A stretch of 64,000 bases of DNA from Xaviernesmea oryzae (GTDB taxonomy: Bacteria > Pseudomonadota > Alphaproteobacteria > Rhizobiales > Rhizobiaceae): assembly GCF_900177415.1 (NCBI RefSeq), contig NZ_FXAF01000002.1:310001-374000 (forward strand). Reading direction: 5' to 3'. A program made the translations under genes and the position numbers. Positions 33,149 through 41,634 of this stretch are shown piece after piece. The notes beneath the pieces are model-generated. The model did not search any database and was not told the DNA's origin. It saw nothing but the letters and a program-made list of their open reading frames with translations. Position 1 is the first letter of the stretch. The number at the start of each line of letters is the position of its first letter.

Positions 33149-34315
33149 ATGCCCAAGCTGTTTCTGCCCATTGCGACCTGCCTCGCCGCCCTGCCTTTGC
33201 CGGCGGCCGCCGCGGACACGTTTTTCGACTATTCCCTGCGTGTGGGGCACAACAGCAATCTCTTCGAGGATGCCAACGACCTTGGCGGCGGTTTCGCCCA
33301 GGCGGAGGCGAAGCTGCGCGGCAGCTTCGACATCGAGGGATCGGGCATCACCTACGCGCTCTGGCACCGGGAAAAGCGGCTGGAGCGCTACGATTTCGGC
33401 AACGAGCATGTGACGGGCATGACCCTCGGCCACAAGATGAAGCTCGCCGATACGGTCGAGTGGACGGTGGAAGCGGGTATCCAGCGCAAGGCGGCCGGCG
33501 ACGTGTTTCTCGCCGTGCCCGGCACCGTCATCGGCTACCGCATGACCGACATGACCTACGAGATGGCTTCCAGCCTCGCCGCGCAATTCCTCGGCGGCCA
33601 GAACACGCTGAAGGCAGGCGTCAGCCATCTCGACCGTGGCAAGGCAAGGTTCACGACCGACCTCCTGCTGCCCACGAAACTGGAAGCCGACGTGACGGCA
33701 CTGGACCTGACGGCGTCCCATATCCGGCCGGGACTTGACGGCGAGATCGGCTTCACCCTCGCCTACCGCTCCACCTTCATTCCAGATTCGGAACAGGAGA
33801 CGCTCCTGCGCTTTCCCGCCTCGACGCTGCGCGGCTCGGTCGCCTATGGCCGCAAGATCGGTGAGACGATGACGATGATTGCCGAGATCGGCGGGGCGAC
33901 GATCATGGCCGACGACCTCGGCGACGACGTCAAAAGGCTGCGGCCCTATCTCCGTTCGTCGCTGGAATGGAAGCCTACGGAAAGCCTCGGCTTCGGCATC
34001 GGCTACGACCAGGACTACGCGATCGCCGACATCGACGATCCGCAGGCCGAGTTCATCCAGACCTGGAAGTTCGCCGCAAGCGCGAAACTGCTGCCGAAGA
34101 TCGAGGCGAAGGTGACCTATGAAATCGCCTCCAGCGAATGGATCTATTATCTCTACGACAGCGAGACGCGGAGGTTCGCGGGAACGCTCACCTTCGATAT
34201 CGGCAAGGATCACAAGCTGGAGATCGGCTACCGCCATGTGGACCGCAGGGAAAAGGACCCGGCCGAGAACTACGACGGGCACGAATATTTCGCCAGCATG
34301 AGCGGGACTTTCTGA
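33149..34315 (+). CDS. Outer-membrane beta-barrel protein
   Basis: 388 residues. A signal peptide (MPKLFLPIATCLAALPLPAAAA) is followed by alternating amphipathic strands (for example LKAGVSHLDRG, SLEWKPTESLGFGIGYDQDYA and KLEIGYRHVDRRE). The last residue is Phe after a strand (YFASMSGTF), the classic outer-membrane insertion signal. It is roughly a 16-20 strand barrel of unknown function; I see no porin or receptor plug signature. The ATG at 33149 follows GGGAA. A GTG at 33131 is a weaker alternative. Confidence 0.75.
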   Translation: MPKLFLPIATCLAALPLPAAAADTFFDYSLRVGHNSNLFEDANDLGGGFAQAEAKLRGSFDIEGSGITYALWHREKRLERYDFGNEHVTGMTLGHKMKLADTVEWTVEAGIQRKAAGDVFLAVPGTVIGYRMTDMTYEMASSLAAQFLGGQNTLKAGVSHLDRGKARFTTDLLLPTKLEADVTALDLTASHIRPGLDGEIGFTLAYRSTFIPDSEQETLLRFPASTLRGSVAYGRKIGETMTMIAEIGGATIMADDLGDDVKRLRPYLRSSLEWKPTESLGFGIGYDQDYAIADIDDPQAEFIQTWKFAASAKLLPKIEAKVTYEIASSEWIYYLYDSETRRFAGTLTFDIGKDHKLEIGYRHVDRREKDPAENYDGHEYFASMSGTF

Positions 34316-34705
34316 CCGCAGCACGAATGTCCGCGGCGGAGGGGTCTCCGCCACGGCCTGGTCCATCGGGATGGGCAGGCAGTTGGGTATCGGGTTGGTA
34401 TGGGTGTCAGACTGGTCCGCCTGCCCCGCCGCCTCGGCTTTTCCGCAAGACATGGGTTCCGCGCCAAGAAACCCTTCCTTCCGGCGGTTGGCGCCCTGAC
34501 GGCGCGTCCCCTGCCTCAACGACCATCACCGGACGCCGGATTGCTCCCCAGATGGGTGACCGGTTCGCGACCCGGCTCCCTGCCCGATGACGCGGTCAGG
34601 ATAGGCCCTGCAGACCGGGCGTGGACGACGCGGGGATATTTTTCCGGTCCTCCCGCTGAAACGGAAGCAGGATTTCTTTCACTACCGCCGGTTTCGTCCC
34701 CGCCT
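34316..34705. other. 390-base gap between convergent genes
   Basis: Between the barrel gene and the diguanylate cyclase, both ending here. It contains the GGCGGAGGGGTCTCCGCC hairpin at about 34335-34352 just after the barrel gene, and GC-rich sequence with several weak dyads (for example ACCGGTTCGCGACCCGGCT near 34559-34577). Open frames crossing it have no ribosome sites. No riboswitch or RNA gene was recognised. Confidence 0.35.
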
Positions 34706-35869
34706 TCAGGCTGCCAGAATGTTGTCGCGGAAGGCATCCACGCCGTTGCGGCCCTGCCGCTTGCGCGCATAGAGCGCCTGGTCTGCCTTGTGAAGCAGGG
34801 CTTCGAGATCGGCGGCGCCGGACGCCTCGGCAGCCGCGCCGATGCTGAGCGTCGGCAGGACCGACAGCGGCTGGTTCAGGCGGCCGAGCGAGGCGGTGAA
34901 GGCAAGGCGGATATGTTCGGCTGCCTCCACCGCCTGTTCGAGCGATCGCTCCTTCAGCACGATCACGAATTCGTCGCCGCCGTAACGGGCGATGAGATCG
35001 CCGGCATGGATCTCCCTCGCCGCCGAGGATGCGAATGCCCGCAGCACCTCGTCCCCCATGGCGTGGCCGTGGGTATCGTTGAGCTGTTTGAAATAGTCGA
35101 TATCGACCACCAGGGCCGCCACCGGCTTGGAGGGGAGACTGGCGAACGACCGCACCAGGCCGCTGCGGTTGAGTACGCCGGTCAGGGGATCGCAATGGGC
35201 CGCGGCCTTCAGCTGGGCGCCCGTCCGCTCCGCCGCCATCAGCATGATGACCATGCTGCGGAGCATGAGGAACACCATGGCCGACAGCGCCATCCAGGCA
35301 TGCACCGCATTGCTGCTGCTGAACAGGTTTCCATCGCCGAGGATGCCGGTTCCCGCCATCACGGAGCGGCTGGCGAAAACGGCGGCGGTCAGCACGAACA
35401 GGCCGACGGCGAGCTTCGCGGAATGGAGCTTCTCGTCACGGGCAAGACGGTAGGCCTCCCGGGCGACGGCAAGATCGAGCAGGCAATAGATCGCCGAGCC
35501 ATAGGCGAGTCGCTCGAGCGATTCGCCGGGCGCATCGAAAACGAACACCAACGGCATGCTGAGGATGGCGATCAAGAGACAGCAACGGGAGAGGTTGACC
35601 GTACGTCCCACGAAGATGCGCATTGCTGCCGCCAGGAGCACGCAACCGGCGATGGTCATGACATTGCCGAGGTGAACGGTGATGAAATCAGGCGCCATGC
35701 CGCGAAGGGCAATGCAGAAGGAGCCGATCCCGACAAGGATGTTGCTGGCGCTCCACCAGGCGAGCCAGCGTTCGAAACGGCCGGTGAAATAGGCGGCGCC
35801 CTGGAGCAGGCCCAGCACCATGCAAGCGACCGCTGTTATCGCATATATCGTCCGGAGATCGAACGTCAT
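34706..35869 (-). CDS. Membrane-bound diguanylate cyclase (GGDEF)
   Basis: 387 residues. Six to seven membrane helices occupy residues 5-210, then a linker, then a GGDEF domain with all catalytic features: DPLTGVLNRSGL (near residue 228), VVDIDYFKQLNDTHGHAMGDEVLR and an intact RYGGDEF near residue 295. It should make c-di-GMP from GTP. The product-inhibition RxxD motif is not evident five residues before the GGDEF. The N-terminal helices probably sense a membrane or envelope signal. Confidence 0.92.
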   Translation of the reverse strand: MTFDLRTIYAITAVACMVLGLLQGAAYFTGRFERWLAWWSASNILVGIGSFCIALRGMAPDFITVHLGNVMTIAGCVLLAAAMRIFVGRTVNLSRCCLLIAILSMPLVFVFDAPGESLERLAYGSAIYCLLDLAVAREAYRLARDEKLHSAKLAVGLFVLTAAVFASRSVMAGTGILGDGNLFSSSNAVHAWMALSAMVFLMLRSMVIMLMAAERTGAQLKAAAHCDPLTGVLNRSGLVRSFASLPSKPVAALVVDIDYFKQLNDTHGHAMGDEVLRAFASSAAREIHAGDLIARYGGDEFVIVLKERSLEQAVEAAEHIRLAFTASLGRLNQPLSVLPTLSIGAAAEASGAADLEALLHKADQALYARKRQGRNGVDAFRDNILAA

Positions 35870-35955
35870 GTGGTTCCCCGCCTCATCAGGGAAATATAAC
35901 AGAGGCTCTCTTTCGATATCGTGGGCGGGGTCGTTACGATTTTATCGATCGTGGC

Positions 35956-36987
35956 TTAGACCTGCTTCACCGCGCCGATGATCTCCGCGAGCAGGTTGTG
36001 CAGGTCGTCGCCGTAGCCGCTGCGGGCGGACGGGCCGCTGTCGTCGGAGGTCATCACGACGGTCAGTCCCAGCGACGGGACGATGTAGAGCATCTGGCCG
36101 CCGTAACCCCAGCCGAACCTGACGTCCTCGCCGCCGATATGCCTCAGGAACCAGCCGTAACCGTATCCATCGCCGGAGAAGCGCGAGTTGGTGCGCGGCG
36201 TCCAGGATTGGTCGATCCAGCTTCTGGAGACGACCTGCACGCCGTCCTTCGTCCGGCCGCCGTTGCGGTAGAGCTCGCCGAAGGCGAGAAGCGAGCGGGC
36301 CGTCATCGCCATGTTGTTGCCGCCGAGATAGATGCCCTGCGGATCGCGGTCCCAGGAGCCGATGCGGAAATTTTCGACCGGCTCCAGCCATTCGCGGGCG
36401 AGCGCCAGCGTCGATTTCCGCCCGACCCTTGTCAGGATCGCCGAAAGAAGATGCGTCGAGGCGGTGGAATAGAGCATCGAGCCGCCCGGCTCGCCGTCGA
36501 AGGGTTCCGAGAGCGCGAAACGCACCCAGTTGCGGCTTGCGACCCAGCGCCCGTAATTCGGCCCCGACATGCGCGAAAGCCCCGCCTGCATGGAGAGCAG
36601 ATTGCCGATGGTGATGTCGTGGATGCGCGGATCGGGATCGGCGGGAAGATCCGCCTTCAGGATCGGCGCGATCTTCTGGTCCGGCCCTTCGAGCAGCTTT
36701 TTGTCGATGGCGATGCCGACCAGGCAGGAGACGATCGATTTCGAGGCTGATTTGATGTTGGTCGACGCGTTGACCGAACGGCCGTTGAAGGCCCGTTCGG
36801 CGAGCGTTTCGCCATTGCGGCTGACGAGCACGACCTTCAGCGGCTCCAGTTCCGCGGCGGCGTCGAACACGGTATCGAGCGTCGCCGGCGGCTGCGGCAC
36901 GGGCAGCTGCGGCGCGCCCTGAGCAAAGCCGCGGCCGGCGGAAAGCACGAACGGAAGGGAAAGGAGTGTTGCCCGGCGTGTGATCAT
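35956..36987 (-). CDS. Exported serine hydrolase, beta-lactamase/class C family
   Basis: 343 residues. The start at 36987 gives a signal peptide with an Arg pair (MITRRATLLSLPFVLSAGRGFAQG, possibly Tat). The SxxK active-site motif is SASKS (near residue 81) and the Tyr motif is YSTAS near residue 175. GYGYGWFLRHIGG and MLYIVPSLGLTVVM follow. The family includes class C beta-lactamases, DD-peptidases and esterases. Substrate is unknown. Longer starts at 37011 and 37044 exist, and no strong ribosome site decides between them. Confidence 0.82.
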   Translation of the reverse strand: MITRRATLLSLPFVLSAGRGFAQGAPQLPVPQPPATLDTVFDAAAELEPLKVVLVSRNGETLAERAFNGRSVNASTNIKSASKSIVSCLVGIAIDKKLLEGPDQKIAPILKADLPADPDPRIHDITIGNLLSMQAGLSRMSGPNYGRWVASRNWVRFALSEPFDGEPGGSMLYSTASTHLLSAILTRVGRKSTLALAREWLEPVENFRIGSWDRDPQGIYLGGNNMAMTARSLLAFGELYRNGGRTKDGVQVVSRSWIDQSWTPRTNSRFSGDGYGYGWFLRHIGGEDVRFGWGYGGQMLYIVPSLGLTVVMTSDDSGPSARSGYGDDLHNLLAEIIGAVKQV

Positions 36988-37111
36988 GCCCGGCAAGCTA
37001 GGACATGACATCGCTTGGGAATATGGCGGAAAGGCCGGATTCACGCCATGGTGATGGGATGTGAGCCAGCATCCGTTGCCGGACAGGATCGGCCGCGGCT
37101 TCGACGGAAAC

Positions 37112-37882
37112 CTACTCCTCGTAGCGCGCCGGATCCCCGAACCTGTAGCCGCGTGCCTTCAACTGCCGGATGAATGTCTCCAGGTTCTGCTTGCCGTCGA
37201 ATTTGTCCTGGAACATCTGGTCGTGCATGAGAAGGATCATCTTGTCCGGCCTCATGAACCGGTTATAGCGGAAAAGATGGTCGATCTCGCTGACGAGCCG
37301 GTCCACCGACTGCACCGGTTTTCCGTCGTCGCTGTGCACCCATTCATGATCCCATCCATAGAGCCGGAAACCGGCTTCGCCGACCAGTTCGTAGTCGAGC
37401 CATTCGCGTTGCCACTCCCGCACATCGATCGAGAGGTCGTCGGCGAAGATGCGGGTGAGCCGGAAGACGTTGCGTCCGGGCAGCCTTGCCGGAACCGGCG
37501 GCTTGAATCCCAGAACCTGGTTGGCGCGTTGCATGTCGGCAACCACGCCGGCCGTGTCGGAGTAAAAATTCCGGTAGCGGCTGTTGGCGTGGCTATAGCT
37601 GTGATTGCCGAGCGTCGCGAGTGGAATCGATCGTGCGTCATCCAGCAATTTCCGGCCATGCGGCTGCGTCTCGACATGCAGGCCGACCATGAACAAGGCG
37701 GCCGGCACGTTCTCCTGCCTGAGAACCGCATGGACATTCTCCGTCCCGGGCAACGGACCGTCATCGAAGGTGAGATAGATCGTCCGGTCCGCCGCCCGCG
37801 CCGGCATCGGGCTGGAAAAGGCAAGCATGCCGGCCGCCAGCACGGCGATCAGGAAAGACGGCAGGAAATGTCGTGCGCTCAA
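37112..37882 (-). CDS. Polysaccharide deacetylase, exported
   Basis: 256 residues. The signal peptide ends near ARAAD. The NodB-homology core has TFDDGP (motif 1, near residue 38), NHSYSHANS (motif 2, metal-binding histidines near residue 93) and LLMHDQMF near residue 220. It should remove N- or O-acetyl groups from a cell-surface polysaccharide in the periplasm. The start is a TTG at 37882 with GAGGGTGAT upstream; no ATG fits the signal peptide. Its close relatives are general NodB-family proteins rather than symbiotic NodB. Confidence 0.87.
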   Translation of the reverse strand: MSARHFLPSFLIAVLAAGMLAFSSPMPARAADRTIYLTFDDGPLPGTENVHAVLRQENVPAALFMVGLHVETQPHGRKLLDDARSIPLATLGNHSYSHANSRYRNFYSDTAGVVADMQRANQVLGFKPPVPARLPGRNVFRLTRIFADDLSIDVREWQREWLDYELVGEAGFRLYGWDHEWVHSDDGKPVQSVDRLVSEIDHLFRYNRFMRPDKMILLMHDQMFQDKFDGKQNLETFIRQLKARGYRFGDPARYEE

Positions 37883-37970
37883 ATCACCCTCGTCTGGTTG
37901 CTTTCAACGATCAGAGCACGGCCCGCCCTGCAAGAAAAGCCGCATGCGCCCCAAAGCGCCCGCGCCCGTT

Positions 37971-38864
37971 TCAAAGCTCCGCTTCCGCGAACACCTTGAC
38001 GACCCAGTCGATGAAGACGCGCACCCGCGGCGAAAGCTGGCGGTTCTGCGGATAAAGCGCCGAAAGCGGCGTCGGGGATGGCGGAAAGTCGGCGAGCACC
38101 TGGACGAGGACGCCCCGGTCTATATCGGGCTGCAGCCGATGGCGCGGCGCCTGAACGAGGCCGTAGCCTCGTCTTGCGAGATCGACCATCGTGTCGGAAT
38201 TGTTGACCGTCAGCCGGCTCGGCAGCGTGACGTAACGCACCTCGTTCCCCACCGTGAATTCGAGCGGCATGATCTGGCCGGTGCGTGACGAGATGAAGCC
38301 GACGGCGGCATGCCCGTCCAGCGCATCGGGCGATTGCGGCATGCCGTGTTTCTCGATGTAGGCCGGGCTGGCGCAGGTGAGTTCGGTGATGGTCCCGAGC
38401 CGCCGCATGATCAGCCCGCTGTCGGTTATCTCGCCGGCGCGGATGACGCAGTCGACCCCTTCCCGCACCAGGTCCACCAGCCGGTCGCCCTGGCCGATCT
38501 GCAGGTCGAGCAGCGGGTAGCGGTCGAGGAACTCGTCGAGCCGCGGCAGAAGGAAGGTGCGGGTCAGGAAGCCGTGCGCATCGACCCGCAGCAGGCCGCG
38601 CGGCTGCGCATCGCGAAAGATGCTCTCCGCCTCGTCCACCTCCGCAAGGATCGCCAGACAGCGCTGGTAGAAGGCCTGGCCGTCGAGCGTCGGCGTGACG
38701 TGGCGGGTCGTCCGCTCCAGGAGGCGCGCGCCGACATCGTCTTCCAGTTGCTTGACCGCCTCGGTGACGGTCGAGCGGGCGAGGCCGAGATCGGATGCCG
38801 CGGCGGCAAAGCTGCCTCGTTCGACGATCCGGGTGAAGAGCTGCATGCGGTCGAGCCGATCCAT
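37971..38864 (-). CDS. LysR-family regulator, divergent from SDR gene
   Basis: 297 residues. The N-terminal winged helix (MQLFTRIVERGSFAAAASDLGLARSTVTEAVKQLEDDVGARLLERTTR) is standard LysR/AaeR type. The effector-binding domain follows, with CVIRAGEITDSGLIMRRLG. The start is placed at the ATG 38864 because a GTG at 38879 lies inside the operator-like dyad. It is divergent from the SDR gene and likely controls the SDR and tautomerase genes. Confidence 0.9.
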   Translation of the reverse strand: MDRLDRMQLFTRIVERGSFAAAASDLGLARSTVTEAVKQLEDDVGARLLERTTRHVTPTLDGQAFYQRCLAILAEVDEAESIFRDAQPRGLLRVDAHGFLTRTFLLPRLDEFLDRYPLLDLQIGQGDRLVDLVREGVDCVIRAGEITDSGLIMRRLGTITELTCASPAYIEKHGMPQSPDALDGHAAVGFISSRTGQIMPLEFTVGNEVRYVTLPSRLTVNNSDTMVDLARRGYGLVQAPRHRLQPDIDRGVLVQVLADFPPSPTPLSALYPQNRQLSPRVRVFIDWVVKVFAEAEL

Positions 38865-38877
38865 GGCTTTGTTCACC

Positions 38878-38907
38878 ACAGGCGAATTCTCATGTCAATT
38901 CACCTGT
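38878..38907 (+). promoter_or_regulatory. Operator-like dyad between LysR and SDR genes
   Basis: ACAGGCGAATT (38878-38888) and AATTCACCTGT (38897-38907) are inverted arms with 10 of 11 matches around 8 bases. The inner GAATT-N8-AATTC fits a LysR T-N11-A-type site. It lies in the divergent promoter. Confidence 0.55.
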
Positions 38908-38966
38908 AATTGTTCTCCAGCGGTGTCAGAAATATCTACGGCTCATCAATCAAGGAGAGATGAGCC

Positions 38967-39707
38967 ATGACCACGAACGGGCAACGCGTCGCAATCGTCA
39001 CGGGCGCTTCGAAAGGTATCGGAAGGGCGATTGCGCTTCGCCTGGCCAAGGACGGCATCGCCGTCGTGGTGAATTACGCGACGAGCCGTGAAGCCGCCGA
39101 CACGGTCGTCGCCGAAATCGAGGCGGGTGGAGGCAGGGCGGTCGCCGTGCAGGCGGATGCCGGCCTCCCGAGCGCCGCCGCCGACCTGTTCGACGCTGCG
39201 GAGAAGAGCTTCGGCGGCGTCGATATCCTCGTCAACAATGCCGGGATAATGAAGCTCGCACCGCTTGCCGAGATGGACGACGCGAGCTTCGAGAAGCATA
39301 TCGCCGTCAACCTGACCGGCACCTTCCGCGGTATCCGCGAAGCGGGCCGGCGGCTGCGCGACGGCGGCCGCATCATCAACTTCTCCTCCAGCGTCGTCGG
39401 CGTCTATGGTCCCACCTACGGCGCCTATGCCGCCAGCAAGGCGGGTGTGGAAGCGATGACCCATGTCGCCTCCAGGGAACTCGGCCGGCGCGGGATCACC
39501 GTCAACACCGTCGCGCCCGGCCCGGTGGAGACGGACATGTTCATGACCGGCAAATCCGACGAGCTGGTCCAGAGGATCGTCGGAACGATCCCGCTCGCCC
39601 GCCTCGGCCAGCCTGACGAGATCGCCTCGGTCGTCGCCTTCCTCGCAAGCCCGGACGGCGGCTGGGTGAACGGCCAGGTGCTCCGCGCCAATGGCGGCAT
39701 GATCTGA
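38967..39707 (+). CDS. Short-chain dehydrogenase/reductase
   Basis: 246 residues, classical SDR length. The cofactor motif TGASKGIGRAIA (residues 12-23), NNAGIM (near residue 90) and the YAASKAG active-site motif (Tyr near residue 152, Lys near 156) with a preceding Ser (SSSVVGVYG) are all present, and VAPGPVETDM follows. Arg/Thr-containing residues after the second strand (NYATSREAAD) suggest NADP preference. It is FabG/glucose-dehydrogenase-like; substrate unknown. AAGGAGAG precedes the ATG. Confidence 0.93.
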   Translation: MTTNGQRVAIVTGASKGIGRAIALRLAKDGIAVVVNYATSREAADTVVAEIEAGGGRAVAVQADAGLPSAAADLFDAAEKSFGGVDILVNNAGIMKLAPLAEMDDASFEKHIAVNLTGTFRGIREAGRRLRDGGRIINFSSSVVGVYGPTYGAYAASKAGVEAMTHVASRELGRRGITVNTVAPGPVETDMFMTGKSDELVQRIVGTIPLARLGQPDEIASVVAFLASPDGGWVNGQVLRANGGMI

Positions 39708-39722
39708 GCGAAAATTGAGATC

Positions 39723-39762
39723 GCTTACCCCCTCTGCCCTGCCGCGCAGAGGGGGTGCCAAC
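39723..39762. repeat. Short remnant of the rhizobial palindromic repeat
   Basis: CCCCCTCTGCCCTGCCGCGCAGAGGGGG forms a near-perfect 8-bp palindrome immediately after the SDR gene. It is a short relative of the 122-293 element and may act as a hairpin between SDR and tautomerase messages. Confidence 0.6.
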
Positions 39763-39814
39763 TGAACGTGCAGCACATGCTTACCCCAATCTGCAGCGAC
39801 AAGGAGAAGGACCA

Positions 39815-40033
39815 ATGCCATTCGTGAACATCAAGACGCCGGAAGGCGCGCTCAGCCGCGCCCAGAAGGAAGAGATCGTGCACCGCACGACGGACATGCT
39901 CGCCGAATATTTCAGCGAGGCGGCACGGCCGCACACCATGGTGCTGATCGAGGAGGTTAAGGACGGCGGATACGCCCGCGCCGACGAGGTCTTCATCATC
40001 CCGGAAGCCTATCGGGCGAAGGATGGCGCTTAG
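39815..40033 (+). CDS. 4-oxalocrotonate tautomerase-family protein
   Basis: 72 residues. The start gives MPFVNIKTPEG, so processing leaves the catalytic N-terminal Pro. The remainder (LSRAQKEEIVHRTTDMLAEYF, then TMVLIEEVKDGGYARADE) fits the family. It tautomerises or otherwise acts on enol/keto compounds; substrate unknown. AAGGAGAAGG lies 6 bases before the ATG at 39815. It probably shares LysR control with the upstream SDR gene. Confidence 0.9.
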   Translation: MPFVNIKTPEGALSRAQKEEIVHRTTDMLAEYFSEAARPHTMVLIEEVKDGGYARADEVFIIPEAYRAKDGA

Positions 40034-40244
40034 AGCTTCCCAGGCCCGATGCTCATCGAACATGCAGTCGAAGCCGGCCAGCAGGGCCGCCCCTGTGACT
40101 GTCGACGGAATCTCCTTTGCGGCCGGGCCGGCAATCTCGGCCGCATCGCGCCATAGACGAAGAAATGAGGCTCCGGGCCTGAAGGACAGTATTCAGGCCG
40201 CCGAGAACGAGATAAGCGGGGCCGGTGGAGAGGACGCGAGCCCG

Positions 40245-40871
40245 TTAGCCGGGGTCGTCAGGGTTGTCGACCAGGCAGCCCACGCCGTGGCATCCCTGGT
40301 AATTGCCATGGGTATCGAAATTCGGCTCGCCGTTTTTGTCGAACTGCGGGGTCGTGTCGATATTCGCATCGGAATCGGGCCGGTCCACCGTGCAGCCAAT
40401 GCCGTGACAGCCGTTATAGCCGTCGTCATCATTGAAATTGCTGGTGGTATGGCGGTGCTTGTGTTTGCTGTCCTCGGCTATTCCTTCAATGATCGATCCA
40501 AGCACCGCGCCCGCGACGACGCCACCGACGTCACGACCGCGGTGATCGTACATGCGCGCACCCGGATCGAAATCATCCCCACGGCCGTAGTGATAGCCGC
40601 CGACATCGGCAAACACGCCTGAGCACCCTTGAGCGACCCAGACATATCGGCTCTTTGGATTGTATCCCCAACTACGGTTCAAAATGCAGGGCGCGCTTGA
40701 AGTCTGATGGATGAGTTGCGGCCGGGAAAGCGGCCCCGCATAGCATTCATCGTATTGATAATGCCGCGACCGGCATTCGACGGTCGCCTGAGCCCGCGCT
40801 TCAAGCGCAAATTGGGGAACGAATAAAGCACCGGAAAGACCGAGGCTCACCGCAACCGTGGTTCTGATCAT
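40245..40871 (-). CDS. DUF3011-type exported protein with C-terminal CHGxGC repeats
   Basis: 208 residues. The signal peptide (MIRTTVAVSLGLSGALFVPQFALEARAQA) precedes a DUF3011-like core: CRSRHYQYDECYAG (near residue 34) and ILNRSWGYNPKSRYVWVAQGCSGVF. A Gly-rich helix (GGVVAGAVLGSIIEGIAED) follows, then a hydrophilic tail with two copies of a Cys motif, GCHGIGCTVDRPD and GCHGVGCLVDNPD. The paired Cys/His residues may bind metal or form disulfides in the periplasm. The start at 40871 has AAGGGAA upstream. It lies 61 bases downstream of a small lipoprotein gene. Confidence 0.72.
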   Translation of the reverse strand: MIRTTVAVSLGLSGALFVPQFALEARAQATVECRSRHYQYDECYAGPLSRPQLIHQTSSAPCILNRSWGYNPKSRYVWVAQGCSGVFADVGGYHYGRGDDFDPGARMYDHRGRDVGGVVAGAVLGSIIEGIAEDSKHKHRHTTSNFNDDDGYNGCHGIGCTVDRPDSDANIDTTPQFDKNGEPNFDTHGNYQGCHGVGCLVDNPDDPG

Positions 40872-40932
40872 TTCCCTTCTCCCTTGATTTGCGGCCGGTG
40901 CTTTATACCCCGCGGATGCGGACACCGCCGGC

Positions 40933-41283
40933 TTAATCCGGCGCCATCTGGCAGTTGGGCCCTACCCACTTGCCCGTTGTAATGTCCAGCTCGGCATCCA
41001 TGTTGGCGGCGCTGCACACGGGATAGCGGTCGTCACCCTGCCGGGCCAGGCTGCGGCTTCTGTATTGATTGACAAGGGTATCGTGATCGGGCTGCTGCGT
41101 GCCTCCCTGCCGCATTGAAAGACGCATCATGCAATTGGCAAAAGCATCCGTACCTTCCTCAAAGCCGAAGCCGGCACATTGCGCTTCGTTCTTAGAGCTT
41201 TGCCCTGCATCTCCATTGCTTGTCGTGCAGCCCACCAGAAAACCGGTAAGCATCGAAAATGCAATAAAGGCTGGTACGCGCAT
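40933..41283 (-). CDS. Small envelope lipoprotein, unknown function
   Basis: 116 residues. A signal ends in the lipobox GFLVGC, so the protein is lipid-anchored. The mature part has two Cys pairs (AQCAGFGFEEGTDAFANCMM and PVCSAANMDAELDITTGKWVGPNCQ). CAGFGF...FANCM resembles a motif seen in many small rhizobial lipoproteins. GGAAG precedes the ATG at 41283. It is probably co-transcribed with the DUF3011 gene. Confidence 0.65.
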   Translation of the reverse strand: MRVPAFIAFSMLTGFLVGCTTSNGDAGQSSKNEAQCAGFGFEEGTDAFANCMMRLSMRQGGTQQPDHDTLVNQYRSRSLARQGDDRYPVCSAANMDAELDITTGKWVGPNCQMAPD

Positions 41284-41634
41284 GCCGTGCTTCCTTCGCC
41301 GGTTTTCTCCTTTTAGAACTAACAACTATCAACACGATTGACAATTCATGTCCGCGCGTTTCCGGTTCCCCTTATGGGATCGGTTTCGGCTCAAGGCGAA
41401 TGGCAGGTAAATCGTTGGCCTCCTTGGCCGGAGACATTCGCCGGGCCCGATCCATTCCGGCACACCGCTGCTCCGGAAACTCGCATCCGGAGGAGCATAA
41501 AAGACTGAGGACCCTGCGTAGCTCCATCTGGAAACAAATGGATGACCGCTGGAAACGATCTTCCGTCAGGAGACGCCCATTCCGGGTCAATGTCCCCTTC
41601 GCGCTGGAAGGGGACCAGGATAAGCCGGCGAACG
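41284..41634. other. 351-base gap upstream of the small lipoprotein gene
   Basis: It contains the likely promoter of the lipoprotein operon (AT-rich 41310-41350) and a GTCCCCTT...AAGGGGAC hairpin at about 41591-41614. That hairpin lies 20-43 bases after the acetyltransferase stop on the minus strand and could terminate it. Other short frames here lack ribosome sites. Confidence 0.35.

Noticed and set aside
34316..34705. Riboswitch or RNA gene in the 390-base gap
   Set aside because: GC-rich dyads are present, but none matches a known riboswitch and both flanking genes end here.
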